Position numbers and translations under genes: made by a program. Under the pieces are notes generated by a model. That model saw only the letters and a program-made list of their open reading frames with translations. It did not search any database and had not been told where the DNA came from. Shown here in pieces: positions 17,726 through 26,900 of a stretch of DNA of 64,000 bases (positions are counted from its first letter, which is position 1; the number at the start of each line of letters is the position of its first letter). Source of the stretch: Gemmatimonadetes bacterium 2013_60CM_65_52 (GTDB lineage: Bacteria > Gemmatimonadota > Gemmatimonadetes > Gemmatimonadales > Gemmatimonadaceae); NCBI GenBank assembly GCA_002215645.1, contig NGFI01000004.1, positions 185,933 to 249,932 of the forward strand, given 5' to 3'.

Positions 17726-18763
17726 CTATCCGACGTCAGTGAGGAGCCCGCGAATTCTTCCAAGTACCTGTTCCTGATCCTCACTCCCGGCCAGTGCAAG
17801 CTCGAGAAACACCGAGCGAATATTGCGCTGCTCATTGTTCACGAGTGACTTTGATACCCCCAAGCGCTCCGCCAGAGCCCTAGTAGCGAGTGCCGGCTCG
17901 TCAATCATCAACTTGAGAATCGCCCGCTGAGCGCCGCTGAGGCTGTCGAGGGCCTGTCGCGCCAGTTCGTCGGCGATGATGGGATCCAGCGATGTCGGCA
18001 AGGAGACATGCAGGATTTGATCAATACTGACCGATGGACTGTCAGGAGCTTCCTCGTGGAGGACGAATCGCTGTTCAATGGCGACCATGATCTGCGCACC
18101 GGTCCACAGGCGGCCAGTACCTGAAACCAGCGAAAAGGAGATCTCAGCCAGATCGGACGACGCGAGTCCAGGTGATTTCCGGCTCCCCGTGGAGTAGTTC
18201 GTCAGGGCAATCTTCCGAGGTATGAATTTCACGGCTGTGCGAATCGACGCCGAATCCATGATCGGCGGAGGTTCCTCGACCCATACGTCGAGGCCATATG
18301 CGGCCCGGGCTCCGATTCCGGCGAGCGGCCGAAGACGTGCATCGTCGGCCAACACATCAGCCAGGCGACGGCGAACGTTCGAGAGCGTGTCACGGCGGCG
18401 TTCGGAGATCGTGAAGTTCAGCAGAGCTTTTTCCAGATATCGCTTCACGCCGGTCGGAAGGATCGCGACAGTCAGTGCTCTTTCAATGGCTCCAGCCTCG
18501 ACGCCGCGCCGTTGAATGAAATCCTGAACGAGGTCCCAGATACCGACCGCATCCCAGACTCCACTGGGCGAGTAGACGCTGGCCGCGTACCGAGGTTTGA
18601 TCCGCGCGACAACACAGGCGGTGAGCACGTGCGTCAACCAGGGCCACAACCAACCCTCGAGTTCCCGCGTCGCAAATTCGCGACGCAAGTCATCGATTGA
18701 TGGTTGTGCCGGTACAGCGGCGGCGAGCCCGGCGATTGGAAGGTCGCGCATTCGTCGGGTCAC
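17726..18763 (-). CDS. Divergent sigma-70-family-like regulator
   Basis: 345-aa protein with the outline of a sigma factor. Residues 57-130 resemble sigma region 2: WDAVGIWDLVQDFIQRRG (core-binding helix), then YLEKALLNFTISERRRDTL (the Arg-rich promoter-melting helix). The C-terminal 70 residues are a helix-turn-helix like region 4.2: LSGAQRAILKLMI and ALAERLGVSKSLVNNEQRNI. Between them lies about 140 residues of unrelated sequence, longer than the linker of ordinary ECF factors. The start is a GTG overlapping the upstream stop (GTGA); an ATG at 18751 is the alternative. The next gene has a zf-HC2 finger, the usual anti-sigma fold. Assignment is by pattern only and could also be a sigma-like activator. 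Confidence 0.62.
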   Translation of the reverse strand: MTRRMRDLPIAGLAAAVPAQPSIDDLRREFATRELEGWLWPWLTHVLTACVVARIKPRYAASVYSPSGVWDAVGIWDLVQDFIQRRGVEAGAIERALTVAILPTGVKRYLEKALLNFTISERRRDTLSNVRRRLADVLADDARLRPLAGIGARAAYGLDVWVEEPPPIMDSASIRTAVKFIPRKIALTNYSTGSRKSPGLASSDLAEISFSLVSGTGRLWTGAQIMVAIEQRFVLHEEAPDSPSVSIDQILHVSLPTSLDPIIADELARQALDSLSGAQRAILKLMIDEPALATRALAERLGVSKSLVNNEQRNIRSVFLELALAGSEDQEQVLGRIRGLLTDVG

Positions 18764-19281
18764 CCCGGCACCGGCGGGTAAGGGTCAGCCAAACGCGCGC
18801 CCGCATGGGCGAGGATTGCAGAGATTGCCGGTTCGGGAAGCCAGCCGAGCGGCTTGCATCGGATCAGGTCTGCAATCCTTATCACGAGACGATTATCAAG
18901 TTCAAAGATACCGTCCTTGTTGAACGCCGGCAGACTGCCTTTCGAGCTGAAGATCCATTTTCTTGTCCGGAGGAGCGCTTGAGCAGCCGGACTACCGGGA
19001 GTGCCCCACTCGGGCTTCCAGCTCAACCGCGCGGACAGCGCTACGTGCTGCTCCAAGGCAATGGCTGACCGGGCGTGAATGGGAGAAACAATCACCAACA
19101 CCATCGGGCGATTGAGTTTGCCAGCCATTGTCCGACGACTCACTCCATCATCCACGGCGAAGACTTGGCCCCGGACGAGCAATGGACGAAGGCGTAAGAG
19201 TCGATCTTCGTCTGAATCAACCCCTTCCATAGACACTTTCCGCACAGCGGTGGCAGCATCGCCATAGGAGCGAGAGGTCAT
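18760..19281 (-). CDS. PemK/MazF-like barrel protein, first gene of the array
   Basis: 173-aa cytoplasmic protein. LLVRGQVFAVDD, followed by KLNRPMVLVIVSP, matches the first strands of the PemK/MazF/CcdB-like barrel (RGxI...RPVLVIS). A final part FELDNRLVIRIADLIRC, then helical PEPAISAILAH, resembles the end of these proteins. It is longer than typical MazF (about 110 aa), with an N-terminal extension of 35 residues, and has no antitoxin partner gene. The ATG at 19281 has AGGTGA nine bases upstream. The same strand pattern recurs in the zf-HC2 protein two genes on. It may be an RNase-type effector, an inert barrel used for binding, or something else; function is not established. Confidence 0.5.
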   Translation of the reverse strand: MTSRSYGDAATAVRKVSMEGVDSDEDRLLRLRPLLVRGQVFAVDDGVSRRTMAGKLNRPMVLVIVSPIHARSAIALEQHVALSARLSWKPEWGTPGSPAAQALLRTRKWIFSSKGSLPAFNKDGIFELDNRLVIRIADLIRCKPLGWLPEPAISAILAHAGARLADPYPPVPG

Positions 19282-19770
19282 CGATTGTGCTCACCTGACC
19301 CCTCGTCGCTGGAGTGAGTGCGTTGGATTGATCGGCCATGGGTTATCTGTGGCATCGGCGGAGCCCCGACTGGTCACAAGCGGAATCGACACCGTATTTG
19401 AACCACCCATCGGCCACTCTCGTCCACGCGTCCGGCGAACCGCCAGGGTTTGCAACGTTTGTGTAAGAAGGCCGTTGCGTCAGCTCGGGCGTATGCGAAC
19501 CGCTCGGCGCTAGCGAGTATTGCAGGTTATCTTGGATCATCTCTCGCGGAGCAGAGCATGCGGCGCGCTCTCAAGTCCGCCTGAGCGCGTGTACGAACTC
19601 CATCTCGCCCGCTCGGCGCGCAAGGAGCTCCAGCTCGAAGAACGGGTCGGAAGCCTTCATTCCCGATTCCATCACGCTGCGGCTCGCGCCCGGTATCGAG
19701 ATCCTCCTGTGGTCCCGCACCAAGCCCATCGCGGCTCGGGTCCACCCCGCCCTCACCACTTCAACAACCG
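19282..19770 (+). other. Intergenic stretch between the array and the decayed regulator; no gene recognised
   Basis: Short open frames occur on both strands but none has a recognisable domain or good initiation site. VYELHLARSARKEL (19588-19629, plus) faintly resembles the start of a RelE/ParE-type toxin but loses the pattern immediately. The promoter of the minus-strand array probably lies in the first 100 bases; I could not pick a convincing -35/-10 pair. Confidence 0.4.
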
Positions 19771-20097
19771 ATGGCCGACCTCGACTCGGAAGCCCTCGAC
19801 TTCCGAGCAGCTTCCGAGTCGTTCGCGTCGGTTCCCAGGCTCACCAGAGATAACCTCGTCAAATTGCACCTGATGATGAACCATCAAGGGCGTCGAGCGC
19901 CAACCGTTTGAGGAATGCTCTACTTCGCCCGCGACCGATCGTCGTCCTCTGCAGATGCATGGATCCCGGCGCGCCGCTGTGGCCTCACGTCGCGCGCTAC
20001 GCGCACGCGACTCGCCCGGCTGGTCGAGAGCAGTCTCCTGGGCGAAGTTTGTACCGGGCCGCAGGATCCGAAACGACGCTACTTCCGCATGCAGTAA
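19771..20097 (+). pseudogene. Decayed AlbA_2/Schlafen-type regulator (N-terminal linker joined to extreme C-terminus)
   Basis: Single-frame remnant of the same family as the fragment at 11672. DLDSEALDFRAASESFA and LTRDNLVKLHLMMNHQGRRA lead to APTV, then an in-frame TGA at 19909-19911 where the family has Gly (PTVGG; one-base change GGA to TGA), then GMLYFARDR and DAWIPARR. Directly afterwards comes the terminal winged-helix piece LTSRATRTRLARLVESSLLG and TGPQDPKRRYFRMQ. The entire ATPase-like central part is deleted, and that is the part preserved at 11672-12102. It ends 16 bp before hsdM. Confidence 0.8.
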
Positions 20098-20113
20098 TCG
20101 AGGACGAACAACG

Positions 20114-22567
20114 ATGGCATTGAAGAAGTCGCAACTCTACTCCTCACTCTGGCAGTCGTGCGACGAGCTGCGCGGCGGCATGGACGCGTCGCAGTACAAG
20201 GACTACGTCCTGACGTTGCTGTTCATGAAGTACGTCTCGGACAAGTACGCCGGCAAACCGGGCGCGCTGATCGTCGTCCCGAAGGGCGGCGGCTTCGCCG
20301 ACATGGTGGCACTCGCAGGCGACAAGGAGATCGGCGACAAGATCAACAAGATCATCGGCAAACTCGCCGAGGCGAACGATCTCAAGGGAGTCATCGACCA
20401 GGCCGACTTCAACGACGAGGGCAAGCTCGGCGCCGGCAAGGAAATGCAGGACCGCCTGTCGAAGCTGGTGGCGATCTTCGATGGTCTCGACTTCCGCGCC
20501 AACCGCGCCGAGGGCGACGACCTGCTCGGCGACGCCTATGAGTACCTGATGCGCCACTTCGCCACCGAGAGTGGCAAGAGCAAAGGGCAGTTCTACACGC
20601 CGGCCGAAGTGTCGCGCATCATGGCGCAGGTCATCGGGCTGGATCAGGCGGTCACGATGGATCAACCGACGGTGTACGATCCGACCTGCGGCTCCGGCTC
20701 GTTGTTGATCAAGGCGGCGGACCAGGCTGCGACTACGAAGCTTGCGATCTACGGCCAGGAGATGGACGTCGCCACGTGGGCGCTGGCGCGCATGAACATG
20801 ATTCTGCACGGCCATCCCACCGCGGAGATCTGGCGCGGGAACACGCTCGCGGCGCCGCACTTCAAGAACAGGGACGACAGTCTCAGGACGTTCGACTTCG
20901 CGGTTGCCAATCCGCCGTTCTCGTCGAAGGCGTGGTCGAGCGGTCTCGATCCGGCGCAGGACGAGTTCAAGCGGTTCGAGCTCGGGGTCCCGCCGGCGAA
21001 GAATGGCGACTACGCTTTTCTGCTGCACTTGGTCAAGTCGCTCAAGAGCAAGGGCAAGGGCGCGATCATCCTGCCGCACGGCGTGCTGTTCCGCGGCAAC
21101 AAGGAAGCGGACATCCGCAGGAATCTCGTGAGCCGCGGCCTGATCAAGGGGATCATCGGCCTGCCGGCGAACCTCTTCTACGGCACCGGCATCCCGGCGT
21201 GCATCGTGGTGATCGACAAGGAGCACGCGCATGCGCGGACGGGCATCTTCATGATCGACGCGAGCAAAGCTTTCCTCAAGGACGGGAACAAGAATCGCCT
21301 GCGCGCGCAGGACATCCACAGGATCGTGGATGTGTTCAACCGGCAGATCGAGCTGCCGCGCTACTCGCGCATGGTACCGGTGGCGGAGATCGCGGACCCT
21401 GCCAACGATTACAACCTCAACATCCCACGGTACGTCGACTCCAGCGAGCCCGAGGACCTGCACGACCTCGACGCGCACCTGAACGGCGGCATCCCCAACG
21501 GCGACATCGATGCGCTCGGCGACTATTGGAGCGTTTTTCCAGGGGTGCGTGAGGCGCTGTTCAAGAGCAACGGTCGCGCAGGGTACAGCGACGCGGTGCT
21601 CGACGCGTCGCGGGTGAAGCCAGCGATTCTCGAACACGCCGAATTCAAGGCGTTCGCCGCGCGAGTCGCCGCCGTGTTCCAGGGATGGCGCACGGCGCAC
21701 GAGCCAAGGCTCAAAGCCCTGAAAGTGAACGACCTTCCGAAGGCGCTCATGAATACGCTTTCGGAGGATATCCTCTCGCACTTCGCCGGCTTGCCGCTGA
21801 TCGATCGGTACGACGTCTATCAGCGGTTGATGGACTACTGGGCGGAGGTGATGCAGGACGACGTGTATCTGATCGCGGCCGACGGCTGGGTGGAGGCGGC
21901 GAAGCCGCGCGGCATCGTCGAGGACAAGGAGCGGAAGATCAAGGAGACGCCCGATCTCGTCATCAAGCGCAGGAAGTACAAAATGGATCTCGTTCCGCCA
22001 GCCTTGGTCGTCGCATTCTGGTTCGCAAAGGAGCAGGCCGCGATCGAGGCACTTCAGGCCAGACACGAGACGGCCGCGCGCGAGCTGGAGGAGTTCGTCG
22101 AGGACAACACAGGCGATGAAGGACTTCTCGCCGATGCGGTGAACGAAAAAGGCAAGGTCACCAAGGGCGGCGTGAAAGATCGGCTCAAGGGCATCGAAGA
22201 CGAGCCGGAAAGCGAGGAGGAGCGTGATGTGCTCGCGCGTTGCCTGGCCCTAATCGAAGCCGAGTCGGGAGCGAGCAAGGCGGTCAGCGAAGCGCAGGCC
22301 GCGCTGGATGTGAAGCTGCTGGCCCGGTACGGAAAGCTCACCGAGGCCGAGATCAAGGCGCTCGTGATCGAGGACAAGTGGCTCGCGAGTCTGCGCGTGG
22401 CGATCGAGGGCGAGGTGCAGCGGCTCACCCAGCAACTCGCGGGGCGGGTGAAGGAACTCGAGGAGCGATACTCGCAGCCGCTATCGGCGCTGGAGCAGGA
22501 ACTGGAGGCGTTCAGCGCCAAGGTCGAGGGGCACCTCACGAAGATGGGGCTCGTGTGGCATGAATAG
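20114..22567 (+). CDS. hsdM: Type I restriction-modification DNA methyltransferase subunit
   Basis: N6-adenine methyltransferase subunit of a type I restriction-modification enzyme, 817 aa. The N-terminal HsdM bundle (LYSSLWQSCDELRGGMDASQ, then FMKYVSDKYAG) is followed by the AdoMet motif VYDPTCGSGSLLI and the catalytic VANPPFSSKAW (NPPF). It is about 300 residues longer than a typical HsdM. The extension (about residues 500-817) is charged and helical, ending in a probable coiled coil (LTQQLAGRVKELEERYSQPL). The ATG at 20114 begins the conserved N-terminus; a longer reading upstream enters the pseudogene. The stop overlaps hsdS (ATGAATAG). It forms an M2S complex with HsdS that protects host DNA. 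Confidence 0.95.
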   Translation: MALKKSQLYSSLWQSCDELRGGMDASQYKDYVLTLLFMKYVSDKYAGKPGALIVVPKGGGFADMVALAGDKEIGDKINKIIGKLAEANDLKGVIDQADFNDEGKLGAGKEMQDRLSKLVAIFDGLDFRANRAEGDDLLGDAYEYLMRHFATESGKSKGQFYTPAEVSRIMAQVIGLDQAVTMDQPTVYDPTCGSGSLLIKAADQAATTKLAIYGQEMDVATWALARMNMILHGHPTAEIWRGNTLAAPHFKNRDDSLRTFDFAVANPPFSSKAWSSGLDPAQDEFKRFELGVPPAKNGDYAFLLHLVKSLKSKGKGAIILPHGVLFRGNKEADIRRNLVSRGLIKGIIGLPANLFYGTGIPACIVVIDKEHAHARTGIFMIDASKAFLKDGNKNRLRAQDIHRIVDVFNRQIELPRYSRMVPVAEIADPANDYNLNIPRYVDSSEPEDLHDLDAHLNGGIPNGDIDALGDYWSVFPGVREALFKSNGRAGYSDAVLDASRVKPAILEHAEFKAFAARVAAVFQGWRTAHEPRLKALKVNDLPKALMNTLSEDILSHFAGLPLIDRYDVYQRLMDYWAEVMQDDVYLIAADGWVEAAKPRGIVEDKERKIKETPDLVIKRRKYKMDLVPPALVVAFWFAKEQAAIEALQARHETAARELEEFVEDNTGDEGLLADAVNEKGKVTKGGVKDRLKGIEDEPESEEERDVLARCLALIEAESGASKAVSEAQAALDVKLLARYGKLTEAEIKALVIEDKWLASLRVAIEGEVQRLTQQLAGRVKELEERYSQPLSALEQELEAFSAKVEGHLTKMGLVWHE

Positions 22568-23909
22568 CGACGCGGTACAGGTCAATGACGGCGCGGTGTG
22601 CTACCTCGTAGGCGTCGATGCCCATATGCCGCCGGCGGGCTACAGGAGCACGGAGGTTGGAGTCATCCCGCATGATTGGACGGTGGGGACACTGGGCGAT
22701 ACAATCTCTGCTCTGCAAGCTGGAGTTAGCGTCAAGTCAACTGCAGAGGACTTCGTTAATGGGGTTCCAGCCATACTCAAGACCTCTTGTATTGAATCCG
22801 GATCATTCTTTCCGGATGAGGCAAAACCTATTGCGCCTAAGGATCGAAAGCGGGCGACACTCAATCCTCGCCGAAGCGCGATCCTCATCAGCCGGATGAA
22901 CACAATCGACCTGGTCGGCGAGTGCGGGTTTGTGGATCAAGACTACCCAGAGTTGTTCATTCCTGATCGCCTTTGGATGACCCACCTCCGCTCATCGACG
23001 GGGGTTTCGCCACGCTGGCTCACTTACGTACTGAGTAGCGCGCCGTACCGCCGCCAACTGCAAACCATCGCTAGCGGTACGAGCGATAGCATGAAGAACA
23101 TCGCGAAGGGATCACTTCTCGGGTTGCAGGTTGCATATCCTCCTCCTCCGGAGCAGCACGCCATCGCCGAGGCACTGTCGGACGTGGATAGGTTGCTGGG
23201 AACGTTGGAGGCGCTGCTGGCCAAAAAGCGGGCCATCAAGCAGGCCGCCATGCAGCAACTCCTCACCGGGAAGACGCGCCTGCCGGGCTTTGACGATGAC
23301 TGGAAGCGCGCGACTGTCGGCGCTGAATTTCACATTGAACTCGGGAAAATGCTGGATGCAGAAAAGAATGTCGGGGTTCCTAAACCCTTCCTGGGGAATC
23401 AAGCGGTTCAGTGGGGATTCATTGATACTAGAGAGCTGGGTACGATAAAGCTTACTCCGTCGGACCTCCATCGTTACCGGCTCGAACACGGCGATCTGCT
23501 GGTTTGCGAGGGCGGCGAGATCGGCCGGGCCGCAATCTGGACAGGCGAGCTCTCGGAGTGCTACTACCAAAAGGCATTGCATAGGCTGCGACCGAAGAAG
23601 GATTACGATCCGCGCCTGATGCTCTATTTGTTTCGCCATTTTTCAGCTACCGGAGCTCTCCTCAACTACGCGACGCAAACAAGCATTGCTCATCTGCCAA
23701 AGGAAAAAATTGAAACGATTCCTATCGTCCGTCCTTCCTCCAGCGAACAAGCCGCCATCGCTACCGTCCTCTCCGACATGGACGCCGAGATCGCCGCGCT
23801 CGAAGCACGCCGCGACAAGACCCGCGCCATCAAGCAAGGCATGATGCAGCAACTCCTCACGGGCCGCGTGCGGCTCCTGAAGCCGACATCAGCGAACGCC
23901 AGCGCGTGA
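22560..23909 (+). CDS. hsdS: Type I restriction-modification specificity subunit
   Basis: DNA-recognition subunit, 449 aa, with two target recognition domains (about residues 25-205 and 235-420), each followed by a conserved helical spacer: EQHAIAEALSDVDRLLGTLE, then AIKQAAMQQLLTGKTRLPGF, and EQAAIATVLSDMDAEIAALE, then AIKQGMMQQLLTGRVRLL. The two repeats set the spacing of the bipartite target site. GYRSTEVGVIPHDWTVG opens the first domain. The first ATG overlaps the hsdM stop by eight bases and was taken as start; an ATG at 22626 just before the conserved opening is possible. Base composition in the recognition domains is more AT-rich than in hsdM and hsdR, as expected for a fast-exchanging module. 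Confidence 0.95.
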   Translation: MNSDAVQVNDGAVCYLVGVDAHMPPAGYRSTEVGVIPHDWTVGTLGDTISALQAGVSVKSTAEDFVNGVPAILKTSCIESGSFFPDEAKPIAPKDRKRATLNPRRSAILISRMNTIDLVGECGFVDQDYPELFIPDRLWMTHLRSSTGVSPRWLTYVLSSAPYRRQLQTIASGTSDSMKNIAKGSLLGLQVAYPPPPEQHAIAEALSDVDRLLGTLEALLAKKRAIKQAAMQQLLTGKTRLPGFDDDWKRATVGAEFHIELGKMLDAEKNVGVPKPFLGNQAVQWGFIDTRELGTIKLTPSDLHRYRLEHGDLLVCEGGEIGRAAIWTGELSECYYQKALHRLRPKKDYDPRLMLYLFRHFSATGALLNYATQTSIAHLPKEKIETIPIVRPSSSEQAAIATVLSDMDAEIAALEARRDKTRAIKQGMMQQLLTGRVRLLKPTSANASA

Positions 23910-26900
23910 ACACCGTCGGCCAGCGCGAAATCCTCTCTCAGCAACGCGTGATCGCGTTTTTCGAGGATGCGCTCGGCTACGCCTACCTCGGCCACTGGAA
24001 GGACCGCGACGGCAACAGTAACGTCGAAGAGGCCGAGTTGACCAAATGGTTGAAGCGACAGGGCCACAGCGACAAGATCATCAGCAAGGTGCTCTTCGAG
24101 CTGAACAAGGCCGTCGCGCTCGGCGGCAGCAAGACGCTGTACGACGCTAACCGCGAAGTCTACGGGCTCCTGCGCTACGGCGTGAAGGTCAAGCCCGATG
24201 TCGGTGAGCAGAACGTCACCGTTTGGCTCATCGACTGGACCAACCCCGGCAACAACGACTTCGCCATCGCCCAGGAGGTGACGGTGTTCGGCGTCAACGA
24301 CAAGCGCCCGGACATCGTCCTTTATGTCAACGGCATCGCACTCGGCGTGCTGGAGCTGAAGCGCTCGATCATATCCGTCACCGAGGGCATCAGGCAGAAC
24401 CTCGACAGCCAGAAGAAGGAGTTCGTCGAGCCATTCTTCACCACGGTGCAACTGCTGATGGCCGGCAACGACACCGAGGGGCTACGCTACGCGGTGATCG
24501 ACACGCCGCAGAAGTACTGGCTGCGCTGGAAGGAGCTCGAAGCGCATCCGGCCGCCGGCGACAACCCGCTGCTGCGGGAGCTGGGGCAGCTCTGCAACAA
24601 GGCTCGAGTACTGGAACTGTTGCACGACTTCCTCGTGTTCGACGCAGGCATCAAGAAGATCTGCCGCCACAACCAATACTTCGGCATTCGCGCGGCGCAG
24701 GCGCGCGTAAAGCGGCGCGAGGGCGGCATCGTCTGGCACACCCAGGGCAGCGGCAAGAGCCTGATGATGATCTGGCTCGCCAAATGGATCCGCGAACACG
24801 TGACGAATGGGCGCGTCCTCATCATCACGGACCGGACCGAGCTCGATGAGCAGATCGAGAAGTTCTTCCTCGGTGTCGATGAGGAGATCTACCGCACCAG
24901 GAGTGGCGCCGATCTGGTGCGGGTGCTCAACGCCAGCGAGGAATGGCTCACCTGCTCGCTGATTCACAAGTTCGGAGCGTCGGATGAAGGCGACATCGAC
25001 GACTTCCTCGCCGACATCCAGGGCCATCTGCCGAAGGACTTCCGCGCCAAGGGCGAAATCTTCGTCTTCGTCGACGAGTGCCACCGCACCCAGTCCGGCA
25101 AGCTGCACGACGCAATGAAGGCGCTGCTCCCCGGCGCGATGCTGATCGGATTCACGGGGACGCCGCTGCTCCGGGACGATAAACGGCGCTCCATCGAAAC
25201 CTTCGGGCCGTACATCCACACCTACAAGTACGATGAGGCCGTGCGCGATGGCGTCGTGCTCGACCTGCGCTACGAAGCGCGCGATATCGATCAGAGCATC
25301 ACGTCGCCGGCGAAGGTCGATCAGTGGTTCGAGCTCAAGACTCGGGGGTTGACCGACGTCGCGAAGGCGCAGCTCAAGCAGCGCTGGGGCACCATGCAGA
25401 AAGTGCTTTCCGCGCGCGACCGCCTCGAGAAGATCGTTGCCGACATCCTCATGGACATGGCGACACGTGACCGCCTCAGCAGCGGGCACGGGAACGCGAT
25501 CCTCGTGTCCGGCAGCATCTACTCGGCCTGCCGGTTCTTCGAGATGTTCCAGCAAACCGACTTGGCCGGCAAGTGCGCGATCGTCACGTCCTACCGGCCC
25601 GCACCGGCGGACATCAAGGGCGAAGAGAGCGGCGAAGGTCTGACGGAACGGCTCCGGCAATACGATGTCTACCGAAAGATGCTCGCCGCGCATTTCAACG
25701 AGCCGGAAGACACGGCGATGCACAAGGTCGAGCTGTTTGAGAAGGATGTGAAGAAGCGCTTCATCGAGCAGCCCGGACAGATGAAGCTGTTGATCGTGGT
25801 GGACAAGCTGCTCACCGGATTCGACGCGCCGCCCGCGACGTACCTCTACATCGACAAGCAGATGCAGGACCATGGTCTGTTTCAGGCAATCTGCCGGGTG
25901 AACCGCCTGGACGGTGACGACAAGGAGTACGGGTACATCATCGACTACAAGGATCTGTTCCGGTCGCTGGAACAGTCCATCACCGACTACACCGGCGAGG
26001 CGTTCGCCGGATACGACCGGGAAGACGTCGAGGGGCTGCTCAAGGACCGGCTCCAGCAGGGGCGGGAGCGACTCGAGGAAGCGCGCGAAGCGGTGAAGGC
26101 GCTGTGCGAACCCGTCGAGCCGCCGCGCGACAGCGCAGCGTATCTACGGTATTTCTGCGCCGCGGAGAGCGGGAATGCGGCTCAACTCAAGGAGAACGAG
26201 CCCAAGCGCGTTGCCCTCTACAAGCTGGCCGCCGCGTACCTTCGAGCCTACGCCAACCTCGCGAACGAAATGCGCGAGGCCGGCTACTCGGATGCCGACG
26301 TGCAGGAGATCAAGCACGAGGTGGATCACTACGAGAAGGTCCGCGAAGAGGTCAAGCTGGCGAGCGGCGACTACGTGGACATGAAGATGTTCGAGCCGGC
26401 GATGCGCCACCTGCTCGATACGTACATCCGCGCGGAGGAGAGCGAGAAGCTCTCGGCATTCGATGATATGACGCTGGTGCAGTTGATCGTGGAGCGTGGG
26501 GCGCGGGCCGTCGACATGTTACCGGACGGCATCCGCCGGAACGAAGGTGCGATGGCGGAGACCATCGAGAACAACGTTCGGCGGTTGATCATCGACGAGA
26601 TGGCCGTCAATCCGAAGTACTACGAGCGGATGTCGGAGCTGCTCGACGCGCTGATCGCCGAGCGCAAGCGGCAGGCGCTGGACTACAAAGCGTATCTGGC
26701 TCGCCTCGTCGAGCTGACGAAGCAGGTGAGCAATCCGGCGATGCAGACGACCTATCCTCTTGGGATCAACACCGCACCGCTCCGCGCCCTGTTCGACAAT
26801 CTTCAAGGCGTGGCCGGTCTGGCTGGTATGCTCAGTCGGCTCGGCGTGGTGGCCGAGGTCCGCGTTGGCTCTACCGCCGCCGAACGGGCGGCGTTTGCGC

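Noticed and set aside
19520-19873. 117-codon plus-strand frame near the decayed regulator
   Set aside because: Faint resemblance to a RelE-type start (VYELHLARSARKEL) is lost after 15 residues, and the better protein match (DLDSEALDF...) lies in another frame.
11672-20097. Direct repeats or attachment sites bounding the Ubl array
   Set aside because: The flanking pseudogene pieces share a family but not the same segment, and I saw no convincing short direct repeat or integrase gene.
20144-22066. 640-codon open frame antisense to hsdM
   Set aside because: Arg/His/Leu/Val-rich composition and no domain; it is the mirror of a high-GC coding sequence with strong hsdM motifs on the other strand.
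24482-25873. 463-codon open frame antisense to hsdR
   Set aside because: No recognisable domain; the hsdR frame on the plus strand has all helicase and nuclease motifs.
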